Shown here: positions 10,236 to 21,150 of the stretch, piece after piece
Position numbering within the stretch: the stretch's first letter is position 1
How the letters are laid out: the number at the start of each line of letters is the position of its first letter
NCBI GenBank assembly: GCA_036426205.1
Contig: CM071570.1
Location: 52,684,984 to 52,748,983 of the forward strand
Direction: 5' to 3'
DNA length: 64,000 bases
Source of the DNA: Ascaphus truei
Lineage: Eukaryota > Chordata > Amphibia > Anura > Ascaphidae
Notes under the pieces: generated by a model
The model's input: only the letters and a program-made list of their open reading frames with translations
What the model was told of the DNA's origin: nothing
The model's database searches: none
Program-made: the position numbers and the translations under genes

Positions 10236-13200
10236 CTGAAACAGAAAAACACTTGAGTTATGTCTTGTGCTGGATACATGTACATCTATAAGTCATTGTA
10301 CAGTTTTTCCTTTCAGAAATGCCGGCACAAATTTGTTATGAAAGATAAGACATGAATTTAAATGAGAAGCAGCAAGAGAACGTACTTTTTAGTGCATTCC
10401 AGACTGAAAAGACACTATACTGTAAATATTTTAAAACACAATCCATCCATTATACTTAAGCAATGGTAAGATGTTTAGTTCAAAAAGCAAAAGGCAGTAT
10501 TTTGGAAGTATTTTGGATGTTTAGTTCAAAAAGCAAAAGGCAGTATTTTGGAAGTATTTTAAGTGCATGGAACCAAAAGGTCAGCACAATGTACAATGTC
10601 TTCCCCACGATTTGTTTTTAAGGTTCTTAAATTAATACAGTAGTTGACAATCTTTACAAATCATTGGACTACTACTTTATTTGATCTAAAACTATAACCT
10701 CATACTATGATATTTTGTACCTTATATCTCACAAACGCAGCCAAGTGTGTTTCAGTGCAACCGCCGCCCAACAAAACCCAGGGTTTCTTTAGTGTTAGCT
10801 GCAAAACGTGTTCTGCAGCCTGACAAGTGCGCTGAAATGAAATTACATATTTTTTTAAAACAAAATCGCTAAACATTTTGTCCCAAAAAACCCCCATAAA
10901 TCGCGAGTCTAGATACCAAGAAGTAATTGAAAGATGCCAGCCCTTTAAGTACTAAACTGAGCTGAGGGTATTGCCATTTTTTTCCTCATCGGACAGATGA
11001 GCACTTAACATTATTAGTTAGTCTGTATTAGTTTGCCCCAATGGCACCTTAAAATTAGCAATTCCATTTATAGGGATCAGTTGGATATGAATCCCCCTTC
11101 CAAGCAGGTAGCTCTGCAGCTTGGCCTTTATTGAAGTCTGGGTACGCAATAATATGATGGGGTCAAAAGTTTTTGATGTAGGAAACAAACTGTTTACAGA
11201 ATTAAAAGTCTCGGCTCCCAAAACAAACGTTTAACACAGGGGTAGTTGACAGATGTAATTAATAGTGTGCACGCAAAAGGAGGGGAAGGAGAGGAGTAGA
11301 GGCCCTGTGGAATCTTTACTGGGACCATACTCTAATGTATTAGAGACACTACAGATCTGGAAGGGAAAGCATGCTTTTTTTGTAGACAACACAAAAATCT
11401 GCAATACGGTGGACAAAATTAATGATTTAGGTAGATTAGAGGAATATTCAAGAGTGTTGCAACTACAATTTAATCCTAAATGCAATTCATGCACTCTGCC
11501 ACAAGTCCAGAGGCAGGGTACAGGAGTAATGTACGCATGTATATTTTTATTTATATAGTGCCATCCATGTACATAGCACTTTACAATACACGTGACATAA
11601 TATTAGAACACAATGGAAATAAGTGCTTCAGACAAAACCATAGGAAAATAAGTCTCTGCCTCGAAGAGATTACAATCTAATGGCAGTCAAATTTCACCCA
11701 CTGCAAAGGGAAGGGACGTGGGAGTTATTTCCGAGGACTTAAAAGTAGGCAAGCAATGTAACAAAATAATGGGAAAAGTCAGCTATGTGCTAGGTTGTAC
11801 TGTATAGGGAAATGGATTAGCAGCAGGAAGAGATTTAGTGATGCCACTTTATAGATCATTGGTAAAGTCTTACACAGTAGAGTTCAGTTCTCAGATCTCC
11901 AGAAGGAAATATACAATTTAAGAATGTCCAAAGAGAAGCTACAAAAATGGTGCAATATCTACATCATAAAACAGGAAATCAGCTGGGAGAAAAGGGAGAG
12001 GGGGACAAACGTTCAAATATAAATCAAGGCCTTCAACAAGGTACAGGAGGGAAGTATATGAAGCACTAGAACAAGAAGTCATGCTGGAGAGAAGCACTCA
12101 GGGGACATCTCAGGATCTGGGGAGCTACTTCTTCACGGGAAGGGTGGTGAATTCATGGAACAGGTTGTACTGGTTAATACAGTAACAATTAAAAAAATTC
12201 CCGATAGTCAGAAAACACCTACAATATGAAAGAAACCAAAGATTCAAATAGTGTCTGAGGTGTCACAGCATGTAGGACACTGGATAAACATGGGTGTCAA
12301 GAGGTCATCTGGAATTCATTTAAATGTTTCCAAGAACACAAAGTTAAACTTTTTACTTTAGAGTTCCAAAACATTGGTAAAAGCAGCAGATCATCAAGTT
12401 TAAAAACGTATATTTTTGTTTGCCAAGAACTACTGCCTTTTCTAATATGGACTCAAAATTGTTCTCACCATAAGCTCTTGTAATGAAGTCTCATTTCGGT
12501 TGCATAGTACAAAGCTGCACACACGTTCAAATATAAATCAAGGCCTTCAACAAGGTACAGGAGGGAAGTATTGAAGCCCACCCCCTCCCTGCCCTGTTAG
12601 AACAAGAAGTCATGCTGGAGAAAGCATCAGGGGACATCTAGGGATCTGGGGAGCTACTTCTTCACGGAAGGGTGGTGAATTCATGGAACATGTTGTACTG
12701 GTTAATACAAGTAACAATTAAAAAATTCCCGATAGTCAGAAAACACCTACAATATGAAATAAACCAAAGATCAAAAAGTGTCTGAGGGGGTCACAGCATG
12801 TAGGACACTGGAGAAAAATGGTGTCAAGATGTATTCTGGAATTCATTTAAATGTTTCAGAACACAAAGTTAAACTTTTTACTTTAGAGTCCAAAACATTG
12901 GTAAAAGCAGCAGATCATCAAGTTTAAAAACGTATATGTTGTGTTGCCAAGAAACTACTGCCTTCTAAATGGACTCAAAATTGTTCTCACCATAAGCTCT
13001 TGTAATGAAGTCTCATTTCGGTTGCATAGTACAAAGCTGCACACAGAGGTATCAAAAGGAATAAGATGTAAGAAATGCTTGGATCCATAGGACATTCTGC
13101 TTAACTCCCTTAGGCTGCCATAACCATTGGAAGAAATAGAACTCAGAGAAGCTATAGGCTGTGCACCTGTGATTAAACAAAAAAATTATTTAGAAAATGC

Positions 13201-13628
13201 ATCTCCATGCTTTTTTAAATAAATTATACTTGTATTTTAATAACATATAACAAATATACAAATGTCATCTAGGATTACTTAATAAAATATATACTTTAAC
13301 TTTATTGGTACTTGCAAGGAAAAACAAAGATGGTGATTTGAGGTCACCCAATGATGTGTTCGGTCATCTCACAATATTACATTACAGATTTCTATTGGCT
13401 GGCAGAGTGGAGAGGGCAGGGCATGGGCCATATTTTTCTCCTATTTACTCCAGGACAAGAATTCTTGTAAGGGAATTTCAAAATTAAATATTTTAGAAAC
13501 CAGGCAGTCCCCATAGCTTGGAGTGCAGCAGTTAAGCTCGGGAACCCAGTGTTTGTACAAAATATATACATATATTTAAAAAACAAAAACAAAATTAGCA
13601 CAGAGTGCGGCTTTAAGACAGACATACG

Positions 13629-13684
<56 letters not shown>

Positions 13685-15906
13685 CTGACATAAGAAACAC
13701 TAAATTTTGCAACTGTATCTGTTCGTATACCTCCCCACCCCCCATATACAATATAGAGTGAAGCAAGTTATAGGACAAATTATAATGCATCGTCCTCCAT
13801 TAAGAAACTTAATTGTTAACCTGCAACACCCCCCTGCTTATCACTATAATTGATAGAGGCCAAAAGACTTCAAAGAGTAGGTAATTTCTCAGCCCGCAAG
13901 TGTGGAATAATTTCCTCATTGACCCCACATATAGGGCAAGTTAAAAAATCTTAACAGGACTGTAACATTTTAAATATTTGTATATACACGAGTGGAAACA
14001 TTAAGATTGTGTGGTTTAGATTAAAAACAACCGCCCATAGGCACGCAAAGATTTACCAGATGATGACGACCTTTTAACCTAGACAAGGATACTGTACGGA
14101 GACAGCAAACATGTTTTAAGAATTAGCACTGATTTAGTCGATTAAAAATAAGCATTGCATGCATGGTGAATACGCAACACAATCTTCCACTATCAACATC
14201 AAGTGTTCAGCAGATCTCATTAGTTCTTAGTGCAAATAAATCAATAACGGTGTCATTCATTACTGGGTGCAGTGTTCTGTTACTCATCTTACCTTTAGTA
14301 AAACAGACTGCAAAAAAAATGCACGAGTCATAAAAATTGGGAACCTACATGTATTTAATAGTAAATAAAACCACCACTTGTTGGTACATTTGCATGTCTC
14401 AGACAGGTCTGCAGCCCTGTCGTTCCCCATTATCGCTTAGCAAACAGCGCTTCCACCAGGGATTCTGGATAATGACATGCAAGTGAGCACAGTGTCACTC
14501 TTTACTTCTTATCCATTGTAACATGGACCCCTATGACCTAATGCCTGCCGCATTAAACAGTTTCAACACAGCCTGGGTTAAGGTGCACACCCAGTAACCC
14601 TACTCAGACAGCAACCTTTTGTTTCTCATCAGTGTGAGGTTGGTTTCCGAATATGCAACGTGAAACTAGTAAGTGGGTTTAAACAGACATTTAAAAAAAA
14701 AAAAAAGTGACAAGAACCCTCCACCGTACAGTAAATAAGAATTCCACTAGCTAAACAGATTTTTAAGTGTTCTTATTTTGAAATTGTAGGCACAGCTTTG
14801 AATACCATTAGATGTCAGATAGCTTTTAAAAGAAACGTTTATATTTTTTTGGGGGGGGAGGGAGCATTGAAAATGTAGGTTATTTATAATTTTAAAAAAA
14901 AGGAAACCATTTTACCTGTCATTTGAATCAAAGGTCCCATCAGAGCTGCTCCTAACCTGTCCACCGCAATGACCATCTGCTCTTTGAGGTACTGTTTCAG
15001 GGATGGATGGATCACTTTTTGGCACACAAGAACGTTTACGTGGTCATTCACTAACTGTTTCCCTAAAATAAATAGCTGGTCCAGCAGAACTATTTCAGGG
15101 ACTACACCAGGAAACACACCCACAGTCCCATCTCCAGTATCAGAAAAATCTCCAGATAAGGAGATCGAAAACAATGCCATTTTAATGTTTGTAGTGGGTA
15201 ATCCTGTGGAAGGTAAAACTCTGTTCAAACTGAACTCGGGCATTTCGATTAGGAGACCAGCAAGTACAGTAGATTGCATCACTGTCTGACCTTCAACAGG
15301 TACAAGAACACATCTTCCTAAAATAACATTGGGTCCTACATCATTTGGGACTGTAAAAAGAAAGGCTTTTACAATCAATGTAGTGATATAGTTTGCTTCT
15401 TGGGTGGTGATCATGCAAGCAGGCTTACTAGAAAGTACAGAAAATGCTAACCAAAGCAAAGTCTTGCTGCTGCTGAAATCTACTGCTATTTTGCATGCAC
15501 ATTGCTCGGACTTCAAATAAGCAACACAAATATTCAAAAGATTCCTGCTTATTTTAACGATAGTGTGGGGTGAAACATTTAATCCCAGAAACCGGTCTAT
15601 CAAGTTGCAGCAAAGATTTGCTGTGAAGAGGCCACAATCACTGAAGCAGGATATATGATTGCGAATCGAAGCTATTAGAATCTTTAAGACTGGATGGCTG
15701 ACAGAAAAGCCATGGAGCAAGGCAGAGGACTGTGACGTTGTGAGAACACATCCTCCCGTACCATTGTGCAGCTGTTTGAGTCTACCAGATGGGCCATAAC
15801 ATGACATTATAATGCCATGTAAAACACACACAGATTCCCTTACAGATGCGTTGCTTAAGGGCCCAGTGGTACATAGAGATGGCTTCTTAGGCTCAAACCT
15901 TGACAT
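9801..15906 (-). CDS. mkks: MKKS/BBS6 chaperonin-like protein, four coding exons
   Basis: Coding exons 15906-14916, 13166-12991, 10831-10721 and 10235-9801 join in phase at GT/AG boundaries. They give 1713 nt, that is 570 residues plus stop, the same length as human MKKS. The start chosen is the ATG at 15906 ([10 protein letters not shown]), not upstream in-frame codons, because MSR...KKPSLC is the conserved N-terminus. Landmarks: [58 protein letters not shown], and the C-terminus [15 protein letters not shown] is a group II chaperonin relative that works with BBS10, BBS12 and CCT subunits to assemble the BBSome for ciliary trafficking. No stop or frameshift is seen, so the gene looks functional. 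Two small leader ORFs lie upstream. Confidence 0.96.
10470..10560. repeat. Tandem duplication, two units of about 46 bp
   Basis: The unit beginning GATGTTTAGTTC and ending GGAAGTATTTT is repeated back to back with almost no change, inside the last MKKS intron. Confidence 0.9.
10721..10831 (-). CDS. mkks: MKKS coding exon 3
   Basis: 111 nt, 37 codons, phase 0 at both ends. Acceptor TTTCATTTCAG | CGC; donor AGATATAAG | GTACAA. It encodes [18 protein letters not shown] and the signature [14 protein letters not shown] of the chaperonin equatorial domain. Confidence 0.95.
11230..12170 (+). mobile_element. L2/CR1-like LINE fragment
   Basis: Decayed reverse-transcriptase C-terminal blocks ([36 protein letters not shown]) are in the same order as the better copy at 59829-61115. 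A short SINE-like or MITE-like tract (about 11530-11690, with ATAGTGCCATCCATGTACATAGCAC) interrupts it. It sits antisense in an MKKS intron. Confidence 0.65.
12009..13044. repeat. Direct tandem duplication of about 515 bp overlapping MKKS exon 2
   Basis: Unit 1 (12009-12522) and unit 2 (12523-13044) begin at the shared ACGTTCAAATATAAATC and end at CAAAGCTGCACAC. They differ by scattered single-base indels and by an extra C-rich stretch of about 20 bases near 12578-12600 in unit 2. Unit 2 contains the 3' part and donor of MKKS coding exon 2. Unit 1 therefore carries a partial exon copy with a donor (12469-12522) and no acceptor. It could be a recent duplication or an assembly artefact. Confidence 0.9.
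12991..13166 (-). CDS. mkks: MKKS coding exon 2
   Basis: The acceptor is ...AATCACAG | GTGCACAGCC and the donor is CTTATG | GTGAGAAC. It translates as [18 protein letters not shown]... through SKHFLHLIP to [12 protein letters not shown], colinear with mammalian MKKS. The 3' part is copied in a tandem duplication lying just downstream in the intron. Confidence 0.93.
13630..13681. repeat. (AC)n microsatellite
   Basis: An almost perfect run of about 26 AC units in the first MKKS coding-region intron. Confidence 0.97.
13682..14915 (-). other. MKKS intron, no further feature seen
   Basis: AT-rich intronic sequence between coding exons 1 and 2. Only short homopolymers are visible, for example an A-run near 14692-14705. 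Confidence 0.5.
14916..15906 (-). CDS. mkks: MKKS coding exon 1
   Basis: Holds the start codon (15906) and about 58% of the protein: the equatorial and intermediate chaperonin-like region. It ends ATG ACA G | GTAAAATGG, a good donor. The split Gly codon (G + GT) is completed by the next exon, as in ...MTG. The 5' end of this exon is not certain; it may run unbroken into the leader that carries uMKKS2. Confidence 0.96.
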
Positions 15907-15974
15907 TTTTGTACACTGGTTTACAACAGGAAACGTTCCCAAACTATTGGTGAATCAAATTGTTTAATGATTTT

Positions 15975-15980
15975 TTTATT
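15975..15980 (-). terminator. Candidate upstream polyadenylation signal AATAAA
   Basis: The minus strand reads AATAAA here, about 165 nt after the uMKKS2 stop and about 70 nt before the MKKS start codon. Cleavage after it would give a transcript encoding only the leader ORFs. Such uORF-only transcripts through alternative polyadenylation have been reported for mammalian MKKS. Use here is inference. Confidence 0.45.
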
Positions 15981-16143
15981 GGGCCAACATCTAAAAATGG
16001 ACCATTATAGCTTTGGACAAATCGTGATGACGTAAAAACATTAACACTTATCAGTAATGGTGCAATGGGTTGGATTTAAAAAAAAAAAATTTTTAAATAT
16101 ATTCAAGCAAGAGAAAACATTACTGGAGTTGAATTTGGGGTGT

Positions 16144-16293
16144 TCATTTGTTTTTAATTTCTTTAATCCTAAAATTGCTTTTCGCAGAACTTTTTGCTAC
16201 TTTCTGGATAAAGTATGTTCCAAAGTGAATGCCTAAAAAGGACATTCCCGCCACCAAGAGCCAGTTCTTCCTCAACCAAGTTATATTCTTCAT
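16144..16293 (-). CDS. uMKKS2: small leader-encoded membrane protein upstream of MKKS
   Basis: 49 codons plus stop, starting at the ATG at 16293 (MKNITWLRKNWLLVAG). The frame is open further upstream but has no ATG there. The peptide has a short basic start, one hydrophobic segment (about residues 11-28, LLVAGMSFLGIHFGTYFI) and a Lys/Arg-rich tail, the layout of a small mitochondrial membrane protein. Position, order and size match the second upstream ORF of mammalian MKKS (about 50 residues, reported to localise to mitochondria). It lies 237 nt upstream of the MKKS start, in an exon whose acceptor (CTGTTCACAG | GTTGAA) starts at 16347. Conservation of a peptide this small argues that it is translated. 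I assign it by position, size and shape rather than by a database match. Confidence 0.75.
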   Translation of the reverse strand: MKNITWLRKNWLLVAGMSFLGIHFGTYFIQKVAKSSAKSNFRIKEIKNK

Positions 16294-16426
16294 TGCTGTC
16301 TCTTTGTAGACGAGATTGTGAATTAGGACTCGCAAAAAACTTTCAACCTGTGAACAGAGAACAGAGAAAATATGGTTATTGTTTTTTTTTTTTTAACAAT
16401 ATGTAATCTTCATTTTCCAAAAAAAT

Positions 16427-16457
<31 letters not shown>

Positions 16458-16520
16458 TTATATATGATATCATTATACATATATTATATACATATATACA
16501 CATATAATACATATTTTTTT
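16427..16520. repeat. Compound (AC)n / (AT)n microsatellite
   Basis: About 13 AC units flanked by ATAT-rich sequence, intronic, upstream of the uMKKS2 exon. Confidence 0.9.
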
Positions 16521-16959
16521 TGTAAAACAAAAAGAAATTGGTCCACCATGTCATGTCAAAAAAACTGATTTCTAATGTTTACAGCCTTTATGACCATCTA
16601 TCATGTTTTGTTGCCAATTACAATGCAAGGCCTTTTGAAAAAAAGAGATGCCAAAACCAGTAACTGAGAAAATGCACATATCAAGACTTGCCTTTTTTTG
16701 TATGGCATTAAAATGCTTTAAATGTACACATTTATTATGCACTATAGGGAGGTTGTTTGTATTTATTGCTACAAATAACTTGCACATAGAGCATAATGAA
16801 CAGTCGGATCCTTTTTTGTACTTAATAAAGCTGTGCCTTTAATTTCCCCATATCTTTTGCATCAGTTTGCATACATCTACTGTACAACAAACAAAAAAAC
16901 CTGCTAAGTGTCCATTGGGACCTGCAGTGTGTGACAGCTTTTAATAGACCAGCATGACA

Positions 16960-17340
16960 GTTCTTAATCCAAGAAGTCATTGTACAGGTGTTCAAGACCA
17001 CATCATACCCCTACAACCTCCCTCAGAGTTAAGGGTCACCAAGCCGTGAAACGTCACCACCTACATTATTACGCTTCAGTTTTTTATTCAGTCATACCAA
17101 AATGTTTGCATTTCACAACACAATATTGCTGCATACAGCTCAAACCCTTATAACGCTGTGCTTGGGGTCCAAAGACTCACATCGCGTTATAAGCGGATAG
17201 CGTTGGAAATAATGTAGAATTGTATGCATTGTACAATAAAGTATTTAAGATACCAAAAATCGTGTTGTAAAGTATTCATAAATACGAAAATTGGGAGCCA
17301 CGTTTGCATCGCGTTACAAGCATTACAATACATTGTATTA
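16960..17340. mobile_element. Foldback/Penelope-like and Tigger-like remnants
   Basis: About 16985-17060 contains GCCGTGAAACGTCACC, a degenerate form of the GAAACG-type motif seen in the foldback repeats. About 17145-17335 has inverted GCGTTATAAGC / GCGTTACAAGC blocks resembling the Tigger-like element at 45319-45811. Both are old and partial. Confidence 0.4.
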
Positions 17341-17344
17341 CATA

Positions 17345-18710
17345 GTAAATAAGGTTGAAAAAAAAACAAAAAAAAGACATGTCCATCACGTTCAACCTAT
17401 GATAAATGTAGACGACAGATACTTATCCTATCTTTATATTTACAGAATGCCACAAGCAAACAAACAACCCCAGTGAAACATTATCCAAAGATGTCCATAA
17501 GGGAAAATATAAATTCCTTCCTAACTCCAGTGTTCGCAATCAGATTTCTCCCTGGATCAACATCTTTCCTAGGTTTAACTTATTTTGAATATCCCTGTAT
17601 ACCTTTCCTTTCTAAAAAGACACCTAACATTTTCTTAAAGATATCTATTGTATCTACCATCCCAGTCTCCATGGGTTATGAATTCCACATTTTAACCGCC
17701 CTTACTGTAAAGAACCCTTTCCTTTGTTGCTGGTGAATTCTCCTTTCCTGTAACCTTAACGGATGACCCTGTGTCATTTGTACTGCCCTTGTGATGAATA
17801 ATTATTTTGTTAGCTCCTTGCATTGTCCCTGAATATTTTTATATATTAATCATATCCCGTTAGACACCTCTTTTCTAATGTAAATAAATGTATAATAGAG
17901 CTAGCCTTTTCTTATGCAAGACCACCGGTCACCTTTATTTTGTGGCTTTTCTCTGTACCTTTTCCCATATCTTTTTTTTTTAATGGAGTGGTGCCCAAAA
18001 CTGTACTCAATATTCAATTTGTGGTCTTACTAAGGATGTATAAAGTGGCAAAAATTATGCTCTTTCTTTCTTTCCAGCCACACCACGTTTTAGGCAAGAT
18101 AAGATCATATTTGCCTTTGCAGCTACTGCCTGACATTGAACATTATTGCTAAACCTACAAGCACTCCTACATCCTTTTCAATTAATGATTGACCACATTT
18201 TGTAAGAAGCCTGTTTATTCGTTTACCAAATGCATAACTTTACATGGATCTGTATTAAATCTGATCTGCCATTTACCTGCCCAAGTTCCCAGTGTATCCA
18301 GGTCCTTCTGTAGAGAAATTACATCCTGCTCTGATTTTACTACCTTACATAATTTACGGTCATCAGCAAAGATTGGGACTTTGCGCTCTATGCCCACCCC
18401 AAGGTCATTACCAAATGTTGAGTTACTCCACTTACAACTTTAGCCCAATCTGAAAAGGTTCAATTTATGGCAACCCTTATCCATCAGCCAACCAGATTTT
18501 AATCCAGGTGCAAATATTTTTACCCAGACCAATTTGCTTTATTTTGTACACTAACCTCATGTGGAACCGTATCAAAAGCCTTTGCAAAATCTAAGTAGAC
18601 TACATCAACTGCATTACCCTGGTCTAAATTCCTACTTACCGCCTCAAAGAAACTAATAAGGTTAGTTTGGCACAAACTTCATAAATCCATGGTGACTATT
18701 ACTTAGGCAT
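17345..18710 (-). mobile_element. L2/CR1-like LINE, 3' part, minus strand
   Basis: On the minus strand this reads WQIRFNTDPCKVMHL (near 18240-18290) and then, near 17740-17640, FFTVRAVKMWNS and MVDTIDIFKK, ending close to an ATAG...CTATGTAA tail. These blocks match the plus-strand copy at 59829-61115. Stops and shifts are frequent. It lies in the sense direction in the intron between the two MKKS leader exons. Confidence 0.75.
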
Positions 18711-18820
18711 TTGGAATGTCAGTACAATCTGTAGCTCAAACATCGAAAACATGTTTAAATAAAAATACATTTAAAAAAAAATGTGTTTCATTGTTGAAAA
18801 CTTAAAAGGAAAAAACATAC

Positions 18821-19048
18821 CTAGATTTGTTTTGTGTATTGCTATTTGGCTTTTGTATCCCTGTCTTGTTGTATAACATATGAGACAATGCCAGGTTCTG
18901 GAACAAAATCCTTGCGGTTAGGATGGAAGATTGGGTTTATTTTAACATGATACCAACCCCAATGTATCAGTCCAAGGCCTGTTCCCATAACAATCAAGAC
19001 TTTGTAGTTCTTCCATATGGTTTCAAGTCCCATACCTCCAGTAACAGC
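18821..19048 (-). other. MKKS leader exon carrying uMKKS1
   Basis: 228-nt exon with a good acceptor (ATCTCTTTCTAG) and a good donor (GTATGT). It joins the exon starting at 16347. The transcription start and any first non-coding exon lie further upstream and were not identified. Confidence 0.75.
18842..19033 (-). CDS. uMKKS1: small leader-encoded protein upstream of MKKS
   Basis: 63 codons plus TAG from the ATG at 19033 (MGLETIWKNYKVLIVMG). It has one hydrophobic stretch (about residues 11-26, KVLIVMGTGLGLIHWGWY), then a polar half with PEPGIVSYVIQQDRD. The exon is bounded by TTTCTAG | GCTGTTACTGG at 19048 and CAAATCTAG | GTATGT at 18821, so the whole ORF sits inside one leader exon with its stop 21 nt before the donor. 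Mammalian MKKS has a 63-residue first upstream ORF whose product is reported to go to mitochondria; size, position and order agree. Translation of this ORF is expected to reduce MKKS synthesis. Assignment is by synteny and size. Confidence 0.78.
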   Translation of the reverse strand: MGLETIWKNYKVLIVMGTGLGLIHWGWYHVKINPIFHPNRKDFVPEPGIVSYVIQQDRDTKAK

Positions 19049-19049
19049 C

Positions 19050-19786
19050 TAGAAAGAGATATATTTGCAATAAATAGCAAAAACTTACAACTCCTTTAAT
19101 ATGTTTCAATCTCTTTTCCATATTTAGCTATAATCATTCATGTCTGGATATAACTAAACTTCAAATGCTTATTACACTATCAAATTAAAAGTGAAATAAA
19201 ACCATCTTGATTTTTTACATCCACCATAATTATTTTGCACTACAACATTAGAAAATGTATTTAAAGATATAATCCCCAACGAAAGTTGTTGGGGGGAAAA
19301 AAGGCAGAAGAAATGCTGAAATCATTGGGTAAACACAAAAATCAATAGGCAGCAAATCAGACTCTACAAGAGAAAATGGCATAACAAGCGAACATATCTT
19401 CCTACTACAGCATATACAAGGAAGGAATCACAGCAACAAGGCTTGTGATAATGCCACACACAAAATTACATGTTTACTTAAAATGCAAAGTCCCAATTTG
19501 CATGTTTCATTAACATCAATTTCACAACTGCTTGACAGCAGCACCTGAATATGTAATATCTAAATAATTGTCATCCAAGCTCATCGGTCCTTTGCATTCT
19601 GCACAAGCTATGCCTCGATTTCTTCCCACTCACTCCTTGCACATGAAACTGCAAAAGTTGTTTTTTATGCTGGTGGAACCACTTCCCAGCACTAAGATGA
19701 TGATGCAGAATCAGGAAGAGAATGGCAGATGCTGAAGAGAGAGGCCAAGAAAGAAATATGGTAGTGCAGTGATTCTCGACTTATGG
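19050..19786. other. No feature seen
   Basis: AT-rich sequence upstream of the uMKKS1 exon, presumably MKKS intron. No repeat or reading frame recognised. Confidence 0.4.
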
Positions 19787-20305
19787 ATGTGACGAAATAA
19801 TATTGCGGAAATGAATATACTGTTGAAATTACTGAAAAGGACTGGAGGGTTTATGGAGAATAAATTGTTAGCAGTGTGCGGAATCCATCTTGTCTTTGTG
19901 TGTGTGTGTTATATGTTAGTATGCATGTTGATGCAAGAGGGAACTTTGCTCCAGAGGGGGGGATATGGACTGTGCCTTGTTGCTCAAATACTCAAGTGTT
20001 GTGGTCAGCTAAAAGAACAAGTTTAGGTTAGATGTATTGATCTTTGGAGTCAGTCTGAGATAGATAAGAAGACCAGTAACTTGATTGGTTTAGAAGAGGA
20101 TTAACCCCTCGTGTACAGGAAATGCTGTGATGTGACTATTATATTCTGCCTAGTAACCCATGTTCAACAAAGGAATCTAAAAATGTATATAAAGCCTGCA
20201 AGGACACTTTTTTGGCAGAGTGTCTAATGGACAACTTTCGTGTATGATCATACTCTGTACTGTACGTACAGTCAATAAACTTCTCATTATCAACGAACAC
20301 GTTTA
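19787..20305 (+). mobile_element. LTR-like sequence with TATA box and poly-A signal
   Basis: It contains GTATATAAAGCC (about 20194) and about 85 bases later CAATAAACTTCTC (about 20272), the spacing of an LTR promoter and polyadenylation signal. Start (TGTGACGAAA) and end are approximate and no clean target duplication was found, so solo-LTR status is inference. Confidence 0.4.
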
Positions 20306-21150
20306 AACTAAAAGACCATTTTATTGAATAGATATCTATACATATATATTTAGGCACTGTACCGTGTATAAGTTTCACTGGATGTGCACTGAGCTCTGTC
20401 TGTGTTTCATGTTCTGTCTCTGGTTTTAAATATATATTGCCATGCTCAGTAGCACTCCTCTGTGACACTTATATGCTTATATATATGTTGTGGTTAAATT
20501 GGGGGTTTAATGTGAGCTTGCAGGTGTCCTGTATGTTTTACAATTCTTGTTCAGTTGGTCTTAGCTGATTGGAAGGTGGCGCTTCCTATCTTGTTGAAGC
20601 TCACTCCCTCCCACATTTAAATGGTTAAAAGCTCACTCCATAGCATCTCCCACTCTCTGGGGAACTTGCTTGCTTGCAGTATGATTGTGACAAATCTAAT
20701 ACAGAGTGCTTTTCCTGGTAATGTACAGGTTAATAAAAGCTTAAATCAGACTTAGAACTATGCAACTAATTTTGACAGATTATAAATCATTCATCCTGGT
20801 AATACACAGGTTATTAAGAATTTATATTAGTGTTAGGGACCCTTGAGATGTGGTCTGCCGTGTAGTGGCTCATGGGCTTACAACACTTTGGCCAAAATGT
20901 TAATCTAAAAGACCATTTTATTTAATAGATATTAATTTAATAGATAACTATACATATATATTTAGGCACTGTACCGTGTATAAGTTTCACTGGATGTGCA
21001 CTGAGCTCTGTGTGTTTCATATTGTGTCTCTGGATTTAAATATATATTGCCATGCTCAGTAGCACTCCTCTGTGACACTTATATGCTTATATATATGTTG
21101 TGGTTAATTTGGGGGTTTAATATGAGCCTGCAAGTGGGCCTGTATGTTTA
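20303..21150. repeat. Direct repeat of about 240 bp separated by about 350 bp
   Basis: The block CTAAAAGACCATTTTATT... through TTGGGGGTTTAAT...GAGC...TGCA at about 20308-20540 recurs at about 20897-21140 with a few substitutions and one small insertion. The middle (20540-20890) has no reading frame. Confidence 0.85.

Larger units (their letters stand above)
15907..16347 (-). other. MKKS leader exon carrying uMKKS2
   Basis: A pyrimidine-rich acceptor ends at 16348 (...TTCTCTGTTCACAG), so the exon begins at 16347. The simplest reading is a continuous exon through uMKKS2, the AATAAA and the MKKS start. A weak donor/acceptor pair between 16144 and 15906 cannot be ruled out. Confidence 0.6.

Noticed and set aside
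15907..15942. 12-residue extension of MKKS (MGTFPVVNQCTK)
   Set aside because: Lies before the conserved MSR...KKPS start and has no support from the family.
16144..16335. 63-codon version of uMKKS2
   Set aside because: The first codon is TTG, not ATG; the first ATG gives 49 codons, fitting the known family size better.
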